Positions 41,864 through 53,445 of a stretch of 64,000 bases of DNA are shown here, piece after piece. How positions within the stretch are numbered: position 1 is the stretch's first letter; every line of letters begins with the position of its first letter. Origin of the DNA: Drosophila persimilis. Lineage: Eukaryota > Arthropoda > Insecta > Diptera > Drosophilidae. The notes below the pieces were generated by a model, which did not search any database, was not told the DNA's origin, and saw nothing but the letters and a program-made list of their open reading frames with translations. The stretch covers positions 124,001-188,000 of the forward strand of contig NW_020825333.1 in the NCBI RefSeq assembly GCF_003286085.1. The letters run 5' to 3'. The position numbers and the translations under genes are program-made.

Positions 41864-42963
41864 TAAAGTATCTAGTAGACAAATTGCAAAGAGAAATGAA
41901 CGGGCTAAAAATAACCAAAAGAAATAAAAGAGGCCTAATCAATATAGTAGGAACAGCCTACAAATATCTCTTTGGAACACTAGATCAGGAAGATAAAGTC
42001 GATTTGGAACAAAAAATAGAAAATTTAGCCAGCCATAGCATTCAAATGAATGAACTAAATTTGGTAATATATGCAGTTAATAGCGGAATAAACGTTATAA
42101 ACAAACTAAATGAAGAAAAACACAGGAATCAACAAATAGAAATTTTGATATTCAATCTACAACATTTCACAGAATATATCGAAGATATAGAACTAGGTAT
42201 GCAATTAACTAGGCTCGGTATATTTAATCCAAAATTATTAAAACAAGACTACCTGGAACAAATAAATTCTGAGAAAATACTAAATATAAAAACCTCCACA
42301 TGGCTAAAATCCGATACCAACGAAATTCTAATAATTTCCAACATTCCCAAAGACATTACAAAAGTACCAATCTATAAAATCGTTCCGTATCCAGACGAAT
42401 TAAATAACATGTTAACAGATATGACATACGACAAGTACTACATAAAAAATGAAGAAGTATTTGTTAAAGAAACTAGATTGAAAACCAATGACAATTGTAT
42501 AAAAGGAATTTTAATGCAAACTCCCACTAAATGTCCATATTCCAAAACTTTTCAAAACTTTCAAATAAACTTTATTGAACCCAATATACTAATCACGTGG
42601 AATCTTCCAAAAACAACGCTAAATCAGAATTGTGTAAACCAAGAAATCATAGCGGAAGGAAATACCATTATAAAAATCTACAACTGTTCAATCCAATTAA
42701 ATGAATTTACAATATCAAACACAATGTTAGATTTTGCCCAGAATGTTTATGTCAACAACAACATAACTAAAATAAAACCACTGTCGTATGTCCAAACTAA
42801 TGAAATAATTATGCAATACACCAAATATAGTAACCTATTACAAATAAGTCTACTAATTTCATTTGTCATAATTATATTAGTACTACTAAGTTATGTAGCT
42901 GTTAAATTTAAGAAAACTCCTAAAAGAGTCACGGTTAAAACCAACCTCAGCCACCGCACTTGA
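41864..42963 (+). pseudogene. env, errantivirus copy 3, lacking N-terminus but keeping the cleavage region
   Basis: The signal peptide and first about 80 codons are deleted. The remainder is open from about 41884 and retains the basic RNKR cleavage-type site followed by the fusion-peptide-like GLINIVGTAYKYLF, which copies 1 and 2 have lost. A transmembrane helix lies near the end. The C-terminal tail is changed by a deletion of about 35 bp near 42938 (after KRVTVK). Confidence 0.88.
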
Positions 42964-43024
42964 CACCCCGTCACTATACCCGAGGGTAATCGCCTAGGGA
43001 CAGGCTAATAACAAACGTTGGGGG

Positions 43025-43619
43025 AGTGACATATCCATAATTCCCCACATCCCATACACATTATGTTTATGTACAATTCATCCACTCCATCCACACAATT
43101 AACAGGACCCCACTCAAGAATCAATAACTGTTTCTTCCTATACTCCAAGCTAGGGCCCCCCATAATATAAACAATGGACCACATTGTTTCATTAACATTA
43201 GAATCACGACACTCTCGAGAAATCGATTCTTTAGAATCACGCCACTCATGAGGACCAATTAAAGCTAGACATAAAACCAAGGAGTATCACATTCCTAGCT
43301 CCGTCATGTAATGCAACACCGATCGCCAGCAGTGGATGCCTTTCATCAAAGCCGACGCATCCCCAAATATCGATCCAGGCACGTACGCCACCGACACGAA
43401 GATGCAGCCGAGGAAAGCAACGCCCGAAGCCAGAGTCGGGAGTTCCAAGAGAAGGGCTCATGGAAACTAGCCAGCAGCAGAGAGATCAGTTCCGTTTGAG
43501 ACAAGCAGACCCAAAGTCAAGTCGGGGAGTTCATTTAAATCTTGTGACATAAAGATATTTAAGTTGTAAAATAAAAGTCTTTTTTAAAAAACTTAAAATC
43601 GAGTTGCGGATATTTAACT
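43025..43619 (+). repeat. Errantivirus LTR 4 (595 bp), 3' LTR of copy 3
   Basis: Same ends and length as LTR 1-3, with about ten point differences, so it belongs to an older or separate insertion. Confidence 0.92.
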
Positions 43620-44873
43620 ATATATATATTTATATAGGACTTGTGTGTAGAGAATATGGCGTAAAAGAATTTAAATAGGAAAGAATAGAAAAATATGATA
43701 ATAATATACCAAGAAGGCAAACGTGAGAGAAAAATTACTAGCCGATCCGTATGTATACGGTTGTTTAACATACCGCAAAAGAAGTTTTATAAGACGTATA
43801 TACATTTCGAAAATACTCGAGAATTCCGTTTAAGGAAGCTCGTATCTCACTCATACTTTAAACGAATTATCCGGCGTGTCTGTTGAGCTCAATGGGCAAC
43901 GTGGGAACATATTCTGAGGAAGGGAGAGAAATTATGAATATACAGGTCTTCACTTTGTAGGCCGTCTAATCTGGGAATTGTAATGACCAATATCGGTGTG
44001 TGGGTGCACTGTCTGTATAAAAACACAAGCCCGGCGGTTTGATATAACCCTTTTTTTATTAGTTGCACGTCTGTCTCTTACGATCGCCATTTACAAAGTG
44101 AAGTTACTTTATTATCGATGTTTCTTCTCCGACATCTCACTATTGGTGTTTCCCGCCGAGTGTATCGATGGTGCGGTAAATACCAATGCGCGCTGTATGC
44201 TATTTTAAATACTAATATAATGCCTTACTAATAATTACCTTGCTACACTTACTACAACTTCTAATTCGAATGAAACACCGATTTTCTCATTTCCATACCC
44301 GTACGACGACGATTAAGTGGCAACGGCTGATCTTAAAAAAATGTGGTTTTCACTTCCGCTAATTTCTAATTATGGGTAATTATTTGTTTTTCTTTTGAAA
44401 TCTATAAAATACAAAAATAGTTAGTGCCGTAGCCTTATCTTTAATAAATGGAAAATCTCATGACGAGACTCAAAACTAATACTTTGGTACATTTTCATAC
44501 GACGTCTATTAAACTGCAGTGTGGATCGCAGAAGAATAATGTGTTTATTTTCACAGTTTGAGAACCACTCCATACACTGCGAAGATACTACATGCGAAAG
44601 CTTTAGCCGCGCGCTTAACTCATAAGCGAGAAAGGTGACGAGTGCGGCATATTAGTTTCTCCGAATTCGCAAGAAAACCATTCTTCTCGTCTTACTCCAA
44701 GATGTACTTCAGTTTAAGTATGCATCCACATAACTTCGGGTTTCACTCTTGTATATCTTCGGACGGCACTTGCTGGTTTATTTGGTTGTAGTTATCGTTG
44801 GTTTATGTAGATGCTGGTTCCTGGGAAATCCGAGGTCTTTCCCAGATCTACTAAGAAATCGATGAACTTTTTT
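43620..44873. other. Unrecognised AT-rich sequence
   Basis: About 1.25 kb with only short frames (43695-43886, 43996-44208) that carry no motif that I can name. No LTR, LINE or RNA gene is visible. It may be unique flanking DNA or a worn repeat. Confidence 0.5.
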
Positions 44874-45971
44874 TATACCCGATACTCAAAATGAGTATTG
44901 GGGTATATTAGATTTGTGGTGAAAGTGGATGTGTGTAACGTCCAGAAGGAATCGTTTCCGACCCTATAAAGTATATATATTCTTGATCAGCATCAATAGC
45001 CGAGTCGATTGAGCCCTGTCTGTCTGTCCGTCCGTCCGTCTGTCCGTCTGTCCGTCCCCTTCAGCGCCTAATGCTCAAAGACTATAAGAGCTAGAGCAAC
45101 GATGTTTTGGATCCAGACTTCTGTGATATGTCACTGCTACAAAAATATTTCAAAACTTTGCCCCGCCCACTTCCGCCCCCACAAAGGGCGAAAATCTGTG
45201 GCATCCACAATTTCGACGATACGAGAAAACTAAAAACGCAGAATCGTAGAAGACTCTTCTAGAGTGCAAAATCTGAACCAGATCGTATAATTATTACAGC
45301 CAGAATCACGAAAACAATTTCACTCTTTCTCGCTCTGTCTCACTCTAACACACAGGTTTCATGGTCGGTTTTGCCAATTGCAAAATATGAGTTCAAGGAT
45401 CTCAGAACCTATAAAAGCCAGAGCAACCAAATTTGGTATCCACACTCCTGTGATATCGGACCTTGACCGTTTCATGTCCGAATTTCGCCACACCCCCTTC
45501 CGCCCCCGCAAAGGACGAAAATCTGAGGCAACCACAAATCTCAGAGACTATTAAGGCTAGAGTAACCAAATTTGGTACACACACTCCTTTAAGATGTCAC
45601 TATAAAACGTATATCTCAGAATTTCGCCCCACCCCCATCCGCCCCCACAAAGGACGAAAATCTGTTGCATCCACAATATTGCAGATTTGAGAAAACTAAA
45701 AACGCAGAATCATAGATAATGACCATATCTATTAGATTGCTGAATCTGGATCAGATCAGATCATTTTTATAGCCAAAAGGAACAAATCAATTTGCAGTGG
45801 CTACGCAGCGCCCGACGTCACGCTCAGACTGATTTTCTGTCTCTCTCGCACGCACTCTTTGTCGTGTCGTTAAATATTAGCGGCGTCTGCCGGAGGAGAG
45901 CCATACTGACTTAGTATCGGGTATAACCGTAGAGTTGCGGTGTCCGCAGCAACTCACAACGTTCCCCCTCG
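44874..45971 (-). mobile_element. Helitron-like non-autonomous element, copy 3 (reverse)
   Basis: Reverse-complement copy: starts TATACCCGATACTCAAAATG and ends CGTTCCCCCTCG. It contains the core and a CTGTCCGTCC microsatellite (45020-45058). It is the only copy of the five in this orientation. Confidence 0.85.
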
Positions 45972-46282
45972 TTCTTTTTTCTTTCCCGGTGTCGAACGTA
46001 GTAAGATTTCCAGTCCTATGATACGAGACTGTTAAAACTGTGTCAATATTGTAAGGTCCAAATACCTTTTATTTTTCTTAATCCAAAAGGAATAATGCCG
46101 TCCACCAGAACTTCAATTTACTTGGCACGTGTTTGATTGCACAACGTTTTCAAATTCACTTGGATATATATATTTGTATAAAAAGACACCGAATTCGTAC
46201 AGCTTCACTATAGCAATGATCTATCCAGAAGTTAATTTACTTGCATTAGCCATTACGATCGGAACTTTACCTTTCACAACCA

Positions 46283-46430
46283 ACGGGGTAATCGTACGAT
46301 TTTAGACAAAGCTTACACCTTGCTTGCCTAGATAACAGAGTAATCGTACGATGCTAAGCAAAGCTTACACATAGCTTCTATGACTAACGGAGTAATCGCA
46401 TGATTTCTAGTAAAGCTTTGAAACATAACT
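46283..46430 (+). repeat. Three tandem about 50-bp repeats
   Basis: GGGTAATCGTACGATT and AAAGCTTACACCTTGCTT recur with changes at 46288, 46340 and 46391. The repeats lie in sequence (45972-46560) that I cannot otherwise assign, just left of the roo-like coding remnant. Confidence 0.65.
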
Positions 46431-46589
46431 CCCTCAGATCCGCTGCTTCTCTAAATTAGACCTTAAGCTCTTCTGTGAAAGCTTTAACTACGGCTCTCTT
46501 ATATCAATCTCTTATCTTGTTTAAAAAAAAGAAGAGTTAATGTTGAACGCGAGGGCAATACTTCCCAAGCTGTTCTCTGGAGTTCTAGA

Positions 46590-48744
46590 GTCACAACTGG
46601 CCACTACAAAATATCCCAGAAATTATAGAAGGTATTAGAGATGACCAAGAAAATAAAGTATTAACCATTGAGGAGAATGAATCCGTCGAAACCTTAGGAC
46701 TGCAATGGGAACCGGTTAAAGACGAGTTTGGCTCAATTTCCACTATGAACCAATTAAGAAAAATAACAAGAAAATAGTATTATCTACCTTAGCCAAGATG
46801 TATGACCCCTTAGGCTGTCGGAAAATTGTTTATTCAAAAAATTTGGCTCGCAGACAAAAATTGGGATGAAGAATTATCAGAACTTGATACTGGAGAAAGT
46901 TTAACAGAGTTAGACAGCATTCGGATACCAAGATAAATTCTCAGCACAATAAGTCGATGCAGTTTGCCGATGCATCCGAAAAGGCTTATGCTGCCGTAGT
47001 GTATGCCAAAATATATAGTTTCACAATTATAATAGCCAGTAAAAAAAAAGTTAACCCGAAAAAGAATCGGAAAACTGTTTCAAATTTAGAGCTCTGTGCA
47101 GCACATCTTCTGGCAAAATTAATTCGGGTGAAGAAATGTAGAGTGATTCTATGATTACTCTAGCCTTGATAAAGAATGGAGACAATAAAGACAAGTTTAT
47201 CAGGTGACGAACTGACGAAGTCAGAAAAGTTAAAGATATTAAATGCGGACATGTTAGAACTGAAGACAATCCAGCAGATGTAGCATCAAGGGGCATTAGT
47301 GCAGATAAGCTAAAAGATTTTAAAATTTGGTGGAAAAGGCCTCAATGGTTGGCGAAATCTAATGAACATTGGCCAAAAGAGGAAATTGAAGAAAAATTTG
47401 TAGTTGGCACAACAATGGTAATAGCAAAAAAATATATATTTTTTTAGTTATTACAAAAATTTTCGTGGATGCATAAACAAGAAAGAATCATTGCATATGT
47501 ATTGAGGTTTATTCAAATCAAAACCAAAAAGAAAGAATTTCCTCCATTTGTGACAGTGAAGGAGATTAAGAGCGCCAAAGTATTAACAGTAAAACAACAA
47601 CAAGCTATCCAATTCAGTTCCGAAATAGCTAGCCTAATTAATAAAAAGAAAATAGAAACAAAAAATAAATTATTAAGCTTAAATAAAGAAACATTGCACG
47701 GTGGAATTAATCTGATGCGAAACTATATCCAGCGAAAGTTTTGGATATTTGGGCTAAGAAATTGCTTAAAGAAAAAACTTAAAGAGTGTGTCACCTGTGC
47801 TAGGTATCGACAGAATACTGCAGAACAAATTATTGGAAATCTGCCGAAACACAGAGCTACAATGTCGCACCCGTTTACAAATACAGGTGTAGAGTTCGCC
47901 GGGCCTTACCATATCCGATTCTTTAAAAACCGGGGGCAGAAATCCTATAAGGTATATATTGCCGTATTCGTATGCATGGCGACAAAGGTTATTCATTTGG
48001 AAGTAGTCAGCGATCTTACTTCAGATGCATTTAGAACATTTTTTTTCAAGAAGAGGAAAATGTGCAAAAAAATTTTCCGATAATGGAACAAACTTTGTGG
48101 GAGCTTCGCGCAAATTAGACGAGGAATACCAAAAAGCCCTAAAAGACAACATAAAAGTGGTTCCAATATTAGAAAGAGAACAGATCAAGTGGGAAGCTGG
48201 GGTACAATCAATGAAATATATCTTCAAAAGGCTACTAAATTCACGATCTTTGTATACAGCTACAAATGATATTGATCTGGATGTATTAACACCAGGTCAT
48301 TTTATAATTGGAAGGCCAATATTTGGCCCGATTGAGACAATTTCAGAGGAAAAAATTGGGAATCTGGATAGATGGAGATTAATTCAGAAAATGAAAAGAG
48401 AATTTTGGATTAAATGGAAAGAAGATTATTTGCACACACTGCAACAAAGAAACAAATGGAAAATAGGAATGCAGAATATTAAAACAGGACAGATTGTATT
48501 AATAAAAGATGAAACCTGTCACCCAGCTAGATGGCCCTTGGAAAAAAGAGAAGAAATACATAAAGGTAGGGACAATAGAGTCAGAGTAGTAACTATAAAA
48601 CATCAAGACGGGTTGATAAAACGACCTATAACTAAAATTTGTCCATTAGCTGGAATTGAGTCAGAAGAACAAGACTCAGGAATGACTCCAAAAGAGACCA
48701 GAAGTACTCGTAGTAGTAAAAGGTTATTCAAATTGCGTGTATAG
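46590..48744 (+). pseudogene. roo-like pol remnant: RT end, RNase H, integrase
   Basis: WPLQNIPEIIEG to VETLGLQWEPVKDEFGS (46600-46735) is the RT C-terminus. MQFADASEKAYAAVVYAK (46957) starts RNase H, and NLELCAAHLLAKLI follows. The integrase finger (CVTCARY, 47790) and core are open from 47469. The first catalytic position reads GVEFAGP, with E where D is expected, and the second motif SDNGTNFVGAS lies after a frameshift near 48050. The KWEAGVQSMK block is kept but the sequence before it is shortened. LTPGHFIIGRPI marks the C-terminal part. Not functional. Confidence 0.82.
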
Positions 48745-48799
48745 GAAGATAGCAGAGCCATGATCATTTTGGGTCGAATTAGAAAGGCAGGGTAGTTGG

Positions 48800-49261
48800 C
48801 TCTTCAAAGTTCCAGTAAACACTAATGCTAGAATTCAATGTAGTAACTCAAATCAAGAACTAATTGATCTTCCGCAACAAGGAATTTTAACAACAATAAA
48901 TGGTTGTACTGTGCGAACCGATGACAAAATACTAGTACCTCATCACAGTATTCAAACTGTAAGCTACGAAAAAATGTTATCCTTTTATACAAGTAATATA
49001 AGTAAAATACCAAAAATTGTTTTGAATCCATTAACAGTACCATTAATTAACCATACAGAGAAAATGGATAAGTTAAGAATCGAATTAAAATTGTTAAAAG
49101 AAGGTCATCATGATTTAAAAGGACTTAAGTTTCATCATGTATCTGGACATGCTGCCTTGATTATCGGAATCATAATAATAATAATATTAATAATCTATGC
49201 CATAAGAAGAATTAAAGTAGCACGAAGACTGCAAACGATAGCACTTCCCTACCCACTGTAA
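48800..49261 (+). pseudogene. roo-like env C-terminal remnant with transmembrane helix
   Basis: The frame reads GSWLFKVPVNTNARIQCSNS, then INGCTVRTDD, and ends with a long hydrophobic helix (about 49155-49205, rich in I) and a basic tail. Position after integrase and before the LTR, plus cysteines and a single C-terminal helix, fit the env-like gene known in roo. The N-terminal part is absent. Confidence 0.6.
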
Positions 49262-49374
49262 TTGACTGTAAATGATTATCTTTAATTGTAATTATAGCTA
49301 TAAAGAAAATGTACACAAAAAGGTTCACAAAAATAAAAATACAAAACAATGTACACTTTCGGCCCTTTGCAGAA

Positions 49375-49817
49375 TGTTCAAACATGAACATATTATCGTC
49401 AAGACAATGCCACTTTCGGCCCCTTGCAGAATGTTTAAACATAAATATATTATTGTACACATTCACTCATGTAACAAAACCGATCTCTAAAGAAATCACA
49501 TAAGTAAAGTAGACAAGTTATGACTACACGGGTGTAAACAGAGATCAGTAACCCATTAATACGACAACAAAACACAAGTGGAGAAAACACTTAACAAATG
49601 CGGTCCTAAAATAAAACTAATGTAAGCATGTACTTAAAAAGACACCCTCAGTAAAGTGTATCTTCTGCGTAGGTCTAACGATAATTAAAGACTACCTAAT
49701 TGTACCTCCTACCTCATTGTCAAATCACATATAAGACTCTGATTTTAAGAATAAAATTTAGTTTGAATTTACAACTCAACTCGCAAATGTCTAGACTTTT
49801 CTTTTAAGGTCTTAACA
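49375..49817 (+). repeat. roo-like LTR 1 (about 443 bp)
   Basis: Starts TGTTCAAACATGAACATATT and ends AAGGTCTTAACA. A near-duplicate of the first about 58 bp follows at 49433 (TGTTTAAACATAAATATATT), both preceded by CTTTCGGCCC-TTGCAGAA, so the true left edge could be either. AATAAA lies near 49749. Confidence 0.7.
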
Positions 49818-49899
49818 GGTTGGGAGGACAGAAAAGATAGGGTTTGTGAACAAAAAACATTTTAGTTTGATAAATAAAAAGATTCTAAATTTGCATTTT

Positions 49900-50379
49900 A
49901 GGTTCTTGAAACACTGAACCCAGAAGATGCTGAATCCATTAAGCTGGCGAAGGAGCTGGTAGAAAATCCACAAGAATTTATATATACTTCTTCTATATAT
50001 CCCACTTCGAGAGAGTTGCCGAAATAATAACAGCATTGGAAGCGAAGGGGCTACCATTAGAAACGTCAATGGACTTATTCAAGGAAGCTGAAAATATTGT
50101 TTATAAAAGAAATTTGAAGCAATTTTGAAAAGAAATCCTGATTTTAAAATCATTTCAAAAATAAATAGTATATTAAATCTAAATTCTGAAGATCTGTCTG
50201 GAATCGAACCAGTCACAAACGAAAATATAATAAAATATAAATTTGCTCCAATTACTTCCTGTGACGTTGAAAGAAGCTTTTCCGCGTACAAAATGGTTTT
50301 TGGAGAGAAACGTCAGAGCCTCTTAATAAATAATTTAGAGAAAATTTTAGTTGTTAATTGCAATACAAATTATTTCTAA
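49900..50379 (+). pseudogene. hAT transposase C-terminal (dimerisation) domain
   Basis: The final frame (50125-50379) reads KYKFAPITSCDVERSFSAYK, then NNLEKILVVNCN. This is the conserved hAT C-terminal dimerisation block (S-x-D-V-E-R-S-F-S plus L-x-x-L-x-x-x-C-N). Upstream pieces (LNPEDAESIKLAKELVEN; AEIITALEAKGLPLETSMDL) are in other frames, separated by stops and a frameshift. Catalytic DDE parts are absent. Confidence 0.8.
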
Positions 50380-50517
50380 TAAATTTTAAGCCTTTATTAT
50401 ATCGTATGTTTTAAGTATCTAGTTTAATAGCAAAAAATAGTTAATAAAATTTCAATACCTATACTACCTTCTAAATCGCTTTTAAATTTTTCTTTGATTT
50501 GATTAACATAGGAAATT

Positions 50518-50745
50518 GTTGCATATTTTTTGCCTAATTTGCATATACTTTGCATATTTTTTGCATAATTTGCATATATTTTGCATATTTTGGCATATAT
50601 TATGCATATGCATTTCATGCAAATATGCAAAAAAATGAAAATATGCAGATCGTTTTCAAATCTACTTTTCATGAAACGAACTTTAGTGTCATCAGAATTT
50701 TTCTATCTTAATCCTTTAAAAATATGCAAATATGCAAAATCCGAG
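50518..50745. repeat. GCATAT-type short repeats
   Basis: About a dozen copies of TTTGCATA or GCATATTTT in both orientations, densest at 50520-50640. They could be subterminal repeats where hAT transposase binds. Confidence 0.7.
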
Positions 50746-50757
50746 GTCTACTCAATA

Positions 50758-51014
50758 GGAAAATAGATAAGTAATGACAGTTCGGGTGTAAACAAAGATC
50801 TGTAGAACATCAAAAGATACTACAACAAAACACAAGTGGCGAAAACACTTAACCAATGCATTCTTAAAATAACACTAATGTAAGCATGCACTCAAATAGA
50901 CACCCTCAGTAAAATGTATCCTTTTCGTAGGTCTAACGATAATTATAGAATACAAAATTGTACCTCCTACCTCATTGTCAAATCACATATAAGGCTCTGA
51001 TTTTAAGAATAAAA
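50758..51014 (+). repeat. roo-like LTR 2, left part
   Basis: Aligns with 49512-49758 of LTR 1 (GGGTGTAAACAAAGATC, AACACAAGTGG, TACCTCCTACCTCATTGTC) up to GAATAAAA. It is interrupted by Helitron copies 4 and 5 and resumes at 53389. Confidence 0.82.
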
Positions 51015-52135
51015 CGAGGGGGAACGTTGTGAGTTGCTGCGGACACCGCAACTCTACAGTTATACCCGATACTAAGTCAGTATGGCTCTCCTCCGGCAGA
51101 CGCCGCTAATCTTAAACGACACGACAAAGAATGCGTGCGAGAGAGACAGAAAATCAGTCTGAGCGTGACGTCGGGCGCTGCGTAGCCAATGCAAATTGAT
51201 TTGTTCCTTTTGGCTACAAAAATTATCTGATCTGATTCAAATTCAGCAACCGGATAGATATAGTCATTCTCTATGATTCTGCGTTTTTAGTTTTCTCGAA
51301 TCTGCAATATTGTGGATGCAACAGATTTTCGTCCTTTGTGTGGGCGGATGGGGGTGGGGGAAATTCTGAGATATACGTGTTATAGTGACATCTTAAAGGA
51401 GTGTGTGTACCAAATTTGGTTACTCTAGCCTTAATAGTCTCTGAGATTTGTGGTTGCCTCAGATTTTCGTCCTTTGTGGGGGCGGAAGGGGGTGCGGCGA
51501 AATTTTGACACAAAACGGTCAAGGTCCGATATCACACTCCTGTGATATACCAAATTTGGTTGCTCTAGCTCTTATGGGTTCTGAGATCCTTGAACTCATA
51601 TTTTGCAATTGGCAAAACCGACCATGAAACCTGTGTGTTAGAGAGAGACAGAGCGAGAAAGCGTGAAATTGTTTTCTTGATTCTGGCTATAATAATTTTA
51701 CGATCTGGTTCAGATGTTGCACTCTAGAAGATATAGTCATCTTCTACGATTCTGCGTTTTTAGTTTTCTCGTATCGTCGAAATTGTGGATGCCACAGATT
51801 TTCGCCCTTTGTGGGGGCGGAAGTGGGCGGGGCAAAGTTTTGAAATATTTTTGTAGCAGTGACATATCACAGAAGTCTGGATCCAAAACATCGTTGCTCT
51901 AGCTCTTACAGTCTTTGAGCACTAGGCGCTGAAGGGGACGGACAGACGGACAGACGGACGGACGGACGGACGGACAGACGGACAGACAGACATGGCTCAA
52001 TGGACTCGGCTATTGATGCTGATCAAGAATATATATACTTTATGGGGTCGGAAACGATTCCTTCTGGACGTTACACACATCCACTTTTACCACAAATCTA
52101 ATATACCCCAATGCTCATTTTGAGTATCGGGTAAA
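51015..52135 (+). mobile_element. Helitron-like non-autonomous element, copy 4
   Basis: Same ends and core as the other copies. The 3' end reads GAGTATCGGGTAAA (T to A change). Microsatellite at 51938-51992. Confidence 0.85.
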
Positions 52136-52281
52136 ATTATAGAAATCCTCATAGTCAAAAAGACGAAATCCAAGCTCAAGTCGATAAACTAATCAAATAT
52201 AGAATAGTTGAACCGTCAGCCTCAGAATACAACAGTCCACTTTTACTAGTACCAAAGAAATCCATAGATAACAAAAAGAAA
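52136..52281 (+). pseudogene. 146-bp gypsy RT fragment between two Helitron copies
   Basis: An uninterrupted frame encodes NYRNPHSQKDEIQAQVDKL, then IVEPSASEYNSPLLLVPKK. This matches the N-terminal RT segment of the mdg1/412-like element in this window (58173-58030, NYRSPHSQ...SEYNSPLLLVPKK) at most residues, but is a distinct family. It fits exactly between Helitron copy 4 and copy 5. Confidence 0.85.
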
Positions 52282-53388
52282 CGAGGGGGAACGTTGTGAG
52301 TTGGTTCGGAGACCGCAACTCTACGGTTATACCCGATACTAAGTCAGTATGGCTCTCCTCCAGCAGGCGGCGTCTAATATTAAACGACACGACAAAGAGT
52401 GCGTGCGAGAGAGACAGAAAATCAGTCTGAGCGTGACGTCGGGCGCTGCGTAGCCACTGCAAATTGATTTGTTCCTTTTGGCTATAAAAATGATCTGATC
52501 TGATCCAGATTCAGTAATCTGATAGATATGGTCATTATCTATGATTCTGCGTTTTTAGTTTTCTCAAATCTGCAATATTGTGGATGGAACAGATTTTCGT
52601 CCTTTGTGGGGGCGGAAGGGGGTGGGGCGAAATTTTGAGATATACGTTTTATAGTGAGATCTAACAGGAGTGCGGATACTAAATTTGGTTACTCTAGCTT
52701 TAATAGTCTCTGAGATTTGTGAATATCCCCAGATTTGCATCCTTTGCGGGGGCGGAAGGGGGTGTGGCGAAATTTTGAAACAAACTCGTCTCGGTCCGAT
52801 ATATTAGGAGTGTGGATACCAAATTTGGTTGCTCTAGCTTTTATAGTCTCTGAGATCTAGGCGCTAATGTTTTACTCTAAGCAAAGCCGCCTATGCTACG
52901 TGTGTGTTAGAGAGAGACAGGGCGAGAAAAAATGAAATTGTTTTCTTGATGCTGGCTATAATAATAATACGATCCAATACAGATTCCGCAGTCTAAAAGA
53001 TATGGTCATTCTCTACGATTCTGCGTTTTTGGTTTTCTCGTATCTTTAAAATTGTGGATGCCACAGATTTTCGCCCTTTGTGGGGGCGGAAGTGGGCGGG
53101 GCAAAGTTTTGAAATATTTTTGTAGCAGTGACATATCACAGAAGTCTGGATCCAAAACATCGTTGCTCTAGCTCTTATAGTCTTTGAGCATTAGGCGCTG
53201 AAGGGGACGGACAGACGGACAGACGGACGGACGGACAGACAGACAGGGCTCAATCGACTCGGCTATTAATGCTGATCAAGAATATATATACTTTATAGGG
53301 TCGGAAACGATTCCTTCTGGACGTTACACACATCCACTTTTACCACAAATCTAATATACCCCAATACTCATTTTGAGTATCGGGTATA
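52282..53388 (+). mobile_element. Helitron-like non-autonomous element, copy 5
   Basis: Same orientation as copy 4. Its middle part (52730-53000, ATATCCCCAGATTTGCATCC, CAAACTCGTCTCGGTC) is closest to copy 1, whereas copies 2-4 share another variant there. Microsatellite at 53209-53243. Confidence 0.85.
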
Positions 53389-53445
53389 ATTAAGTTTGAG
53401 TTTATAACTCAACTCGCAAATGTCTTTTCTTTTAAGGTCTTAACA
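53389..53445 (+). repeat. roo-like LTR 2, right end
   Basis: TTAAGTTTGAGTTTATAACT to GGTCTTAACA matches 49758-49817 of LTR 1, so the Helitron block is inserted within the LTR after GAATAAAA. Confidence 0.82.

Larger units (their letters stand above)
37971..43619 (+). mobile_element. Errantivirus copy 3, lacking 5' LTR and primer site
   Basis: Starts in the leader (AAGTGAACTGAAGTAAGCGG, equivalent to 19228) directly after Helitron copy 2, so the 5' LTR and about 165 bp of leader are gone. gag is open, pol has two large deletions and env has a tail deletion. The 3' LTR at 43025-43619 is more diverged (about ten differences) from the array LTRs. It ends before ATATATAT (43620), matching the usual target. 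Confidence 0.92.
46590..49817 (+). mobile_element. Degenerate roo-like BEL/Pao element (pol end, env-like tail, 3' LTR)
   Basis: Contains the RT end, RNase H, integrase, an env-like C-terminus and an LTR whose start (TGTTCAAACATGAACA) resembles the start typical of roo. The upstream half (gag, protease, most of RT) is missing here. Confidence 0.75.
49818..50757 (+). mobile_element. hAT transposon remnant
   Basis: Between two roo-like LTR sequences lies a decayed transposase C-terminus followed by GCATAT-rich DNA. Limits are set by the flanking LTRs. No terminal inverted repeats were identified. Confidence 0.55.
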
